From NCBI GenBank assembly GCA_947179485.1, contig OX359245.1, forward strand, positions 75,193,067 through 75,257,066: a stretch of 64,000 nt of DNA, read 5' to 3'. A program made the position numbers and the translations under genes. Under the pieces are notes generated by a model, which was not told where the DNA came from, did not search any database, and saw nothing but the letters and a program-made list of their open reading frames with translations. Shown here one piece after another: positions 55,531 to 64,000 of this stretch (its first letter is position 1; each line of letters opens with the position of its first letter). The DNA is from Allacma fusca. Taxonomy: Eukaryota; Arthropoda; Collembola; Symphypleona; Sminthuridae.

Positions 55531-55849
55531 ATAGGGATAGGAAGATCAAAAATAATAAAGTACGTAACTAAATTCTTTTTAAAACCACTGCAGTATTGTA
55601 TTACTGGCTGCATCAAAATTGTTGATAAAAGTTTACCTTCTGTTTAAATTAAATTCAATTGATTTTGTATTTATAGGAAATTTCGCGTACCTATATGACA
55701 TAACATTTAATTTAAGTTTGCCGTTTTGCCATCAGGATTTAGCTAGTATTTATAAATAAATCAAAGGTTTCTTAATTGTCAAAAACAGTTTATGTACATA
55801 TTTCAATATTACAACTAAAACGCTGCCTCGAAGTTAATTTGGTCCATCT

Positions 55850-56195
55850 TTTACTTGAAGGCGGTAAGCAATGACAAACTGTTCCTCGTCGTGAAGTCGA
55901 TCATGTTCGGAGCGGAAATCCACTAGAATGAGTGGAAATCACCTACGTTTACGACTACATTCGGACTGGATTCTTATGGAATGCCTTTAAAAGATCGCCT
56001 CTTAAACTCACTATTTGCAAAACATTTATTTCAGTTCCTTCATCTTGTTCAGGATGCTAAAACATTGTGCTACATTACATTAAATACGAATATACTGTCC
56101 AAAGCAATCCCAGCATTAATTCTAGCAATGATCGGTTCTGATCCCAGTGAAAAGTTTTGGTTAAATAATTCCATTAAAATTTAAATTCTTCGACA
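55850..56195 (-). pseudogene. Chemoreceptor copy 3, partial
   Basis: Only exon 3 sequence is seen, with several deletions (for example at 55995 and 56050). The tail matches the 3' end of copies 1 and 2. No open frame of useful length. Confidence 0.75.
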
Positions 56196-56484
56196 AGTTT
56201 TCAAAGCGTTTTGTTTGAAATTTTTGGTTTTTTGCAAACGCTGTTGTAAGCTGCAGTTCAAGATTTTTGTTAGCTTTTCATAATTATTGTTTTCTACGTC
56301 AATCTCTCTTTATAATAATGAATACTCTTTTTTGAAACTGATTGAATGAATATTTGTATTGAATTGATATTATGAAACCTTTGCTTTATTTGTAATTATT
56401 ACGTAAATCCTGATGGCAAACTTAAATTAAATGTTATGTCAAATACTCAATATCTCCTATAAATAGAAAAATCAGTGGAATGTA

Positions 56485-57145
56485 AAGGACACCGCACAAT
56501 CCTTACGATAAAACGCCCTCTGTTCGATTTTAACGAAAAAATTACTTTAGGGTGCGCCTTGATGCGTAGATCATTTTTGATAATTACCCCAATCAAATCT
56601 GACAACGGGATTTGGAGATACCCCGGGTCCAAGTTAGCAAAAAATGAGGATGGGGGGGGGGCTCATGGGGTAACAAAAAATTCAAACAGTGAAAATTAGC
56701 AATATAAATTCGAAAATGGCAAGAATAAAAATTAAATAACGTGCAAAAAAAATTTCAGCGAGATATAACTTTAAAATTCCAAGATACTGACCTCAAGAGG
56801 TCAAAGAGCGTCGATACCGGTTTCATAATCTAAATGGCAATGAAACTGGCCCAGATTATAGCTAGGGCTTTGACTAGACACATATTAAACGTATGCCGAG
56901 TTTGGTTCCAGTTTGTGACACGATGACCCACCTGTGACCCCCGAGGTCAATATCTTACCCATTTCATTGGCCAGTTTCATTGCCGTTGAGACTATGAAAC
57001 CGGGGATATCTCCGAATCCCGTCGTCAGATTTTATTGGGGCAATTATCAAAAATGATCTACGTATCAAGGCGCACCCTACTATAATAATTATTTCTTTAA
57101 AATCGAACAAAGGGCATTTTCTCGTAAGGATTGTGCGGTGTCCTT
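56485..57145. mobile_element. Inverted-repeat (foldback) element, about 660 bp, arms about 150 bp
   Basis: Begins AAGGACACCGCACAATCC and ends with the inverse. The arms (56485-56640 and 56990-57145) stay similar for about 150 bp, sharing GGGTGCGCCTTGAT and GATCATTTTTGATAATT. No convincing target duplication and no ORF. It sits in the 3' flank of FKBP F. Confidence 0.8.
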
Positions 57146-57304
57146 CAAAAGCAGGTACAATTTTATCAACAATTTTCCCGCAACCATTTATACATCATTC
57201 CTGTGGCCTCAAAAAGAATTAAGTTACGTATTTTAATATTTTTATCTTACTATACATTTAGTACTGTATATTATTTGAAGTCAGATCTGATTCCGTCGTT
57301 TGAT

Positions 57305-58374
57305 TTATAACTCGTCATTGGAACGATTGAAAAATTCGTCGTGGGAGATAAATCCATCCTTGTCTGCGTCATGTTGCTTGAAAACAATTTCAGCAATTTC
57401 TTCGGGATTTTCCAGCATTGCCCGATCACTCTCGCTTACTTCCATGTCCTTCCCTTCGGCTTTTCTCCTGTCGATTCGATTCTTGTAGAAAGTGGTCATC
57501 TGATTAAGGAATTCAAATAAGTTATTTTCTTATGCATAAATTGATTAAAGGCAATTTAAATTCGATGGACATGATAATTTTGATGTACAAAATTTTTATT
57601 TAAACTTAAAGGGCAGTTAAATCGCGGCAAACCTCTTCGGGGGAAAGTAGCTGGTCAGAATTAACATCAGTCTCTCTGAACGTTTCCACCCTTGGGTGAG
57701 GGCCTTTCTCAATCTTGAGCAGTTCGGTTTCATATACTAAAACCGAATCTACGTATGTATATACAGGAAAACAATTGAAATTACATTTATTTTAGATACC
57801 ATAAATTGAAACGTTATCAATCATAAATGGAAATCATCATGGAATTTAAAAAAATGTAATAATGTGCTTTAGAAACATGTATTAAAATTGGTTTTGAAAG
57901 TTTGCCTTGCAAATATTGATTGTTACCTTTTGGGGCTGGTATTTTATTCCCATTGAAGTGCTTTGCATACTTTGAAGGCACAGTCAATTTCCTTTTTTCT
58001 CCTACACACATTTCCAGAAGACCAGAGTCGAACCCCTGGATAACTTCCCCTTTCCATAGTTGGAATTCTACGGGTTCATTTTTGTCCCAGCTGAAGACGA
58101 CGAGTAGGACAGTAATATTCTAAAAATAAAGCTTTGAAGGAAAATATGTACAAAGTAGAAGAAAGCGATTTAACCTGGAATGAAACATCTTTCCGTCGGA
58201 AGTTTTTCCCGTGAAGTGCAACGTCAGTATATCAAAACCCTTAGACCTGATATTGCAATCGGAAGGCTTGTAGATAGTTTCGGTTAAAAGTTTGTTCAGA
58301 ACGTAGCTTTCTGTCAAAGCCTGGAAGGAAAGAAAAAAAATAATAATTCCGGAGTAATAAGTTGTCTTCCTCAT
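57305..58374 (-). CDS. FKBP14-like ER prolyl isomerase with EF-hands, copy F (224 aa)
   Basis: Exons 58374-58175, 58090-57927, 57748-57633, 57499-57305. Sister of copy E: signal peptide, FKBP domain ([17 protein letters not shown]; a [14 protein letters not shown] core; [13 protein letters not shown]), EF-hand loops [12 protein letters not shown] and [12 protein letters not shown], and C-terminus SNDEL, a weaker KDEL variant. Introns 1 and 2 are conserved with copy E at sequence level. A TATA box lies at 58490-58484. Copies E and F are in opposite orientation about 5 kb apart, so they are arms of an inverted duplication. Confidence 0.9.
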
Positions 58375-58904
58375 TTTAGAGTATTTTCAAAAGTTCTCAG
58401 TTGGAAGACAAGTTTTTATTTCAAAAGTAGAATATACAGTCTAATGTCAATTGTAGTGTTTTATTCATCATTGTTTGGTCGACTTTTATAGCCATTCTTA
58501 TATTTTCATGTCATATTTCGAGTCTTTAGCGAACGTTATTAGTTTTTTGTAAGAATGACTCACATGAAGACACAAAAATCTTATTACAGTCGACTCTCCC
58601 TAAAAAGACGCCCATTCGAATTGAATTTTTGTTTTTCAAAGGTTACGATTTCTCCGTATTTTTGAATTTTGTTGACTAATAAAATCTGAGGGTGTCAGCA
58701 ATCATTTTTGGAGAAATATCTGGAGTAAGTTGTTACAGACGTTGACAGTAAGTACGTCGGAAAGAGCTCATAAGAACTTGTATAATAATAATACATAAAG
58801 GTAATGATATAAAATGTGAATTTAATCGTGGTTACAATATTATAACTGAATATACTGTCTTTAGGCAAGCACAGCTGAAGTGTCAGTGAAAGAAAGAAAT
58901 ATCT

Positions 58905-59030
58905 ATCTCTCTAAACTGGCAAAACTTATTCATAAAATTGACCTATTTTCCTCGTCTAGGAAATCCAAATGTGTTCCTATCACAGCTGGAACAGGTCACG
59001 TAAATAATAAAATCAATTATTTATAGGCAT
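58905..59030 (-). pseudogene. B-type FKBP deletion scar
   Basis: Reads from the B-type 3' flank (CATAAAATTGACCTATTTTC) straight into the start of exon 2 with its intron (GTGTTCCTATC..GCTGGAACAGGTCA), then into the B upstream region. Exons 4, 3, most of 2, and 1 are missing. Confidence 0.7.
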
Positions 59031-60233
59031 TGGGTGATCTGTCAGGCAGTGTGCACGTAAGGAATTACATTTCATGCCAAAATATAATAATAAAAGTACA
59101 TTCAACTTTTACAAGGAAGCTATAACTTTCCTGGGGCATTTGTCTTTTAATATTGGAAGCAGCACAGCGCACAGGGGTCAAATTTGACGTATTTTGTTGG
59201 TAGTTGAGATCCCCTGACAAGCCAATTTTTTTCCAAAAAGGCAAATTATTTATTATAGATTCTCAAACAATCAGAGTAAGGGCGAAACTGTGTTGAAAAT
59301 TCTGTACGAATGTTTCCATTCTTAAATAACAATTGAACGGCATTGTTATGAAGGTGCTTGAAGGCTGCTATTTTGTACTCATGATTTGGAAAATTATGAC
59401 TTAGTGAATTAGTACAATACAGATAGTACATGGATATATCAATTCCCTTCCGTAGTATTACATTACTGTATGAACAGTCTTAAATTTTTTAATCGGAGTT
59501 TCTGTAAACATGAAAGGCTGTATCGTTAATTTAAATGATCCATATAAGTTGGTGTTGGAGAGCAGGGAAAATTCAAAACACTTCAGACAGAGACCTTAAT
59601 TTATTTTATGACTGATTACTTTCAACTATGTAAGCATTTTATAGGTTGGGTGCTGATATCTGGACTGAGCAAAGACTAATTCTTAATAAAACACAACGTT
59701 CCAATTTATTTGCGCAGATAATAAAATTTTGAATTCCATGGAAAGCTGCTTATTAGCTTAGAACCATTACTTTAAATTGAATGTACTTAAACTGACGATA
59801 GGGGATTCATAAATAATTGCTCCTACATAGATTTCATAATTGATTCATCCATACGAGTTCATTTCAAACATCAGAACGAGCTTTGAAATTACCAATAAAT
59901 TCATGAACAAACACCAGCTAATAATTCGAAAGGAAACTCATTAAGCCAAAAATTAAGTTCGGTCTTGGAATAAAATTGAGATATTATTTTCTGTAATATG
60001 TAATTTAAGGGATTGTGACGCAAATTATTGGAACCTAATGTTCATAAGCCGGCTCACAGTTGTGAAACCATACACGCACCATGTCTATCACTGGAAATCA
60101 GAGCTTTGCTCTGTGCTGATTTGACGCAATAAATCAATTACATTACATACACGCATCAGTGCAAATTATGAACTCATGATGTGAACTAAAGTGGCACTTA
60201 CTGTAAAATTACCAAAGTATTTTGCATATCTTG
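59031..60233. other. Duplicate of the 36716-38050 block
   Basis: Diverged copy of the region upstream of FKBP B, in the same orientation. No gene supported. Confidence 0.6.
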
Positions 60234-60470
60234 TTTAGGGATGATAATGCCGTTATTGGTCAGATCCGGTCTGGTCCAACACATGGACCGGACCGAATGC
60301 AATTGGTAGCGTATCAGGACCAGACCAGACCAAAGGACCGTATGGTTGTAAAACCTTACCTCTCGCATTTCGAAAAATTTATGGAATAACGAAATCCCAT
60401 GTAACATTTAAAATTGGACCAGACCAGATTCACAAATTCTGGATTAGACCAGACCACTGGCATCACCGAA
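60234..60470. mobile_element. hAT-like remnant, GGTCTGGTCC family
   Basis: GGGATGATAATGCCGTTATT at the left and GGCATCACC at the right enclose GGACCAGACC and GGTCTGGTCC words, as in the element at 20582. CTTGTT flanks both sides, but exact borders are unclear. Confidence 0.5.
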
Positions 60471-61082
60471 CTTGTTAAGTGAATGATTAATTACCCGTAA
60501 CTCCTGCCGTCAAAAATTGACCCACGCGAATGCGCGAAAATCGTATAGCAATGTTTTCCCATTCCGATTCAGGAAGATTATGAGCTAATCCGTAAATTAT
60601 CTACCTGGAAAGACAAATACTACAGTTCTTACGAATAGCCAGCTTCCCGATGGAAAGAACAAATTAGGATTAAGGTTCATGAATTGATCTGGACTGAATC
60701 TGAATCATAGCGTCTGACTGAACTGATTCAATTTTCTCAACTTTATAAACTAATATTAAACACTGAGAAATTAATAACTATGCGCTGATAAACTGAACTA
60801 CGAAATAAACAGAACTGAACTTTGACATGCTGCAGACAAAACGAACTGCATTGTAACATTTATGGTTAGGGAACGGAACTGAATTGGACGCTTTAGTAAA
60901 ACTGCAAGTCTGTCGGAAACTACGAGTCAATACAGAATTATCCCTTGTAAACGTTTGTGCTTTTCTTTCATTTGAAAACAAAGAAGCATTTTTCCATGGC
61001 AATAAATAAAACCAACTCTGGAATAAAGTATTTAGTTCGATTATAAACTACAATCGCAAATATCAGTAGCTTTTCTCTGTGT
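60471..61082. other. Unassigned DNA
   Basis: GAACTGAACT-type words recur at 60690-60900, perhaps another degraded word-repeat element. Nothing else supported. Confidence 0.35.
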
Positions 61083-61440
61083 CCAGCGGTTAGGTTTAGG
61101 GTTAGGTTTGCATTTCGGGAGCAATCAGTCGGGAAAGGAAGCATTTGCAATTTACAGCGATTTATTTATACATAAAATGCAATCAAAATCACCAGGTTGA
61201 GGTCACAGGAGTAATGTCTAAGTGGCTACAGCAAACTTGCTAATAAAAGTGTACCTTAATTCTGTTGATGTAAATTACATTCATTTAATTTATTTTGTAT
61301 TTATAGAAAATATTGATAGTATATGACAACATTTGATTTAACTTTGCCATCCGGATTTACCTAGTGATTACAGATAACGCAAAGGTTTCATACTTGTTGA
61401 AAAAAAAAACAACTTATGCACTCCAAAGTTGCAACTACAA
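61083..61440. repeat. Left arm of a long inverted repeat
   Basis: Inverse of 62519-62817 over about 290 bp, with small indels. It comprises the FKBP/receptor 3' flank and an outer end AGCGGTTAGGTTTAGGGTTA. Confidence 0.8.
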
Positions 61441-61459
61441 CGACGCCTCAAAGGTAATT

Positions 61460-61678
61460 TTGTCTATCTTTTACTTGAAGGCGATAATTAATGACAAAGC
61501 GTAACTCACCGTGAAGTCGATCATGTTCGGAGTTGAAATCCGCTCGAATGAGTGGAAACCCCCTACTTTCACAGCTACATTCGGCACGGATGCTAACTGC
61601 CTTCGAAACATCTTACAAAATGGGTCCACTATTAAGGTCATTGTGCAAGTACGAAACCTTTGCGTTATCTATTAATGC
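61460..61678 (-). pseudogene. Chemoreceptor copy 4, fragment
   Basis: Matches the last part of receptor exon 3 in the minus direction (61460-61640), then switches at about 61648 to receptor 3'-flank sequence in the plus direction (AAGTACGAAACCTTTGCGTT, as at 41627). The switch makes the centre of the inverted repeat. Confidence 0.7.
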
Positions 61679-62518
61679 CAGGGCTGGAGCATTCGAAAAA
61701 TATGGATACGATTCTGATTAGGATTAACCCTTAAGGATTCCAATCCCAATTCAAATGTATTTGTTTCCAAAAATAAAAACTCCAATCCAATTTATTCGAA
61801 TATTTTCTATGAATTCCAATATAATTCAAATACTTTAGTTATTAAATATTAATAAATGGAGGTACTAGATTCCCAAAAAACATTGTAACTTTGCAATTAA
61901 ATTTAAACCAGAAAGTATCTAAATTCAGCAATTATGAATGAAAATATGCCAGCTCATTTTATAAAGGCATTACTGCTTATCTACACATGTATCATAACCG
62001 TATAAAACTTGTTGATTCACTTTTTTTACAGGGATATTCTAGTAGTAAAACAGAGAGCTGCATGCTTTCTCCCCTGACAAAATTTGACCCCTTTTTACCA
62101 ATTGAGAAAATTACTGACAAATGAATTCATTGCATACAGTTTGCAGCAAATTTATTTCCAGAAACAAATTATTATAGTTGCTCAGCGTCATTTTGTGGAG
62201 ACAAACATAACAATAAATTTTGTATTCCAATGAGTAGTTTAAAAAAGTTATGTAATGGCTGACTAAAAACTTCTTTTGTTGTTTGATTTTACGTGATAAA
62301 CTTTGAAATGTCACGGATTTTTCGGATATTTAAGCATTGGATACAGTATTCAAATATATTTTGAATATTAATTCGAATACGGATATTTCTTTTCGATTCA
62401 ATATAGATTTAAATACTTGAAAAAATATATTTACAAATACCAATTCCGATTAAAAAACCAAAAAATAGGAATGAAATACCGATTCCAATTCTAATTCCGA
62501 TTCGAATGACCAGACCTG
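61679..62518. mobile_element. hAT-type element, ATTCGAAT/GATTCCAAT family, 840 bp
   Basis: Ends CAGGGCTGGAGCATTCGAA and an inverted near-match (TTCGAATGACCAGACCTG). Flanks ATTAATGC and ATTATTAC agree at 6 of 8 bases, an aged duplication. GATTCC, CCAATTC and TTCGAAT words are frequent near both ends. No ORF. Confidence 0.75.
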
Positions 62519-62817
62519 ATTATTACTGGGTAAATCCGGGTGGATAAATGAAATTAAATGTTATGTGATATACTCAATATTTCCTTTAAATACAAAATAA
62601 ATCAATTGAATGTAATTTAAAAAGAAAGTACTCTTTTATTAGCAATTTTGCTGCAGCCATTTAGACATTACTCCTGTGACCTCAAACGGGTGATTTTGAT
62701 GGGATATTATGTACAAATAAATCGCTGTAAATTGCAATGTTTCCTTTCCCGATTGAATGCTCTCGAACTGCAAATCTGACCCTAAACCTAACCGCTGAAC
62801 ATAAATAAAAGCAATTC
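62519..62817. repeat. Right arm of the long inverted repeat
   Basis: Inverse of the left arm at 61083; ends CCCTAAACCTAACCGCTGAAC. Contains receptor 3'-flank sequence like 41665-41820. Confidence 0.8.
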
Positions 62818-62859
62818 AGATACCCATTAATGCAAATACGTTTAAATAATTCCAATTCC

Positions 62860-63255
62860 TATTCCGATTCTATACACGTAACCTATATTGATTGTTATTT
62901 TTGTCATTTAAACTGTTTGTTTACTCAAACAAAGAACATATTTTGCAGGGATTTCTCCGGTAGTCGACCTAGGTTATAGTTTTAGGTTAAACGTAATGCA
63001 GAGAAGACTTCCCACAGCCACCTAGGTTACTGGAATACTTAAAATTACAAGTGTTACTTGCTGGAAAATTTCCGAAAATTTGGAATCATTCAACCACTTG
63101 ACTAATTCATTCATTTGTCCCTTGTGCGGTCCATAGTTGTTCCACAGAATACTTTTGGACTATGTCTTTAATTTTTTGTATTTATAATTTTATACTGTAG
63201 TCGTAGTAATAATGACCAAATGATTCTGTCCTTCTTTCCATTTTTGGTATTACTA
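62860..63255. repeat. Inverted duplicate of 39135-40060
   Basis: Carries TTTGTCATTTAAACTGTTTG, the CCGGTAGTCGACC block and ATGCAGAGAAGACTTCCCAC in reverse order relative to 39135-40060, without the 524-bp hAT insertion found there. Confidence 0.75.
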
Positions 63256-64000
63256 CGATAAAGAACTAGTAAATCAACCATGTAGAAGTGTAACGGGTAG
63301 ATGGTAAAGGTTCTATGTAAAAGATCATAAAGGGTTCTTTATGGCTGTATAATGCAGTGTCAGAAATGGAATCGGAATTCATCGGAATATCATTAACTTC
63401 TAATACCAATACCGACACTTGGTTTAAAATTAAAATTATAATTCCAGAGTCTGTCTCAGGATAGAATATCTCCCGAGGAAATATATCCTACCACGTAAGT
63501 ACAAGTCGGTCGATATAAACGTTTTTGTTATTTATAAGTACAGGCCAGGTTTGGTAAAAAATTAAGAAATACAATAAATGTCCTTCGAGTAAAGAATTTT
63601 TTCAAAGTGAAGAAAATCAGCACAAGTACAATCAATCAACTCATATGGCTTCCAATTGCCCTAACTGAGATACAGAATCTGAATAAAAAGTAGTAATTGC
63701 ATTGCTAGTTAAATTCCTGTAAAGAAGAGGTAAATCTCATTTGTAATTCAATAATTCCTTCAACAAACTGCAGAACGTCACGTTCAATGATATTACCTAT
63801 CAATGATCATTAGAATGTTTCTTCGACATTCGAGGTTATACAACCCCTACTGGCACTAAAATGACAATCTCCGAAATTTAATAATAATAAATTAACTTAA
63901 TTGGAACAGTGTAAAGAACTAGGTGTAGACTGGAGGGCGGAGGGCTGAATTCTTGAACCATCGAGGTCATAACAAGGATGTATATAACTTGTGAGTAAAG
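63256..64000. other. Unassigned DNA at the right edge
   Basis: AT-rich, no exon, RNA gene or complete repeat that I can support. Confidence 0.4.

Overview
The window is animal nuclear DNA: AT-rich, with spliced genes (GT..AG introns that keep reading phase), no operons, and a very heavy load of mobile DNA. Gene families (acyl-CoA desaturase, secreted FKBP/EF-hand proteins, a seven-transmembrane chemoreceptor family) and the transposon set (Ty3/gypsy, hAT, P/THAP-like, pogo-like, foldback) suggest an arthropod. A springtail-like hexapod is my guess; it cannot be proven from sequence alone.

Layout. (1) 1-13185, minus strand: five exons of a delta-9-type acyl-CoA desaturase. The 11.9-kb intron 3 holds a structurally complete Ty3/gypsy element (714-9874, apparently identical 518-bp LTRs, GTAT target duplication) with gag, pol and two extra ORFs, and a 1.3-kb hAT-type element (10271-11562). 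(2) 13.2-25.6 kb: a transposon field. It contains two P-like elements with decayed THAP reading frames and 7-bp target duplications (15373-16510, 24482-25625), and a pogo-like element (16941-22305) carrying a 4.7-kb foldback element with 9-bp target duplications (17544-22228). The foldback itself contains three hAT-type insertions. (3) 27.6-32.9 kb: two intact plus-strand genes, a seven-exon gene for a PUL-like helical-repeat protein and a two-exon gene for a secreted cysteine-rich repeat protein. (4) 33.4-63.3 kb: an inverted and tandemly duplicated cluster mixing FKBP14-like genes (four intact: A, B, E, F; two broken: C, D) with chemoreceptor genes (one intact, three pseudogenes). The cluster is cut by deletions and by at least six hAT-type insertions, including a 6.8-kb element (44507-51338) with a disabled transposase gene.

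How it fits together. The FKBP/EF-hand proteins carry a signal peptide, one FKBP domain, two EF-hands and a C-terminal ER-retention-like tetrapeptide that differs between copies, so they should be ER-lumenal prolyl isomerases or chaperones. The chemoreceptor family shares the same duplicated blocks but is mostly dead. Most non-genic DNA can be assigned to insertions with exact target-site duplications. A recurring feature is that each hAT-like family is built from its own short repeated word, in opposite orientation towards the two ends.
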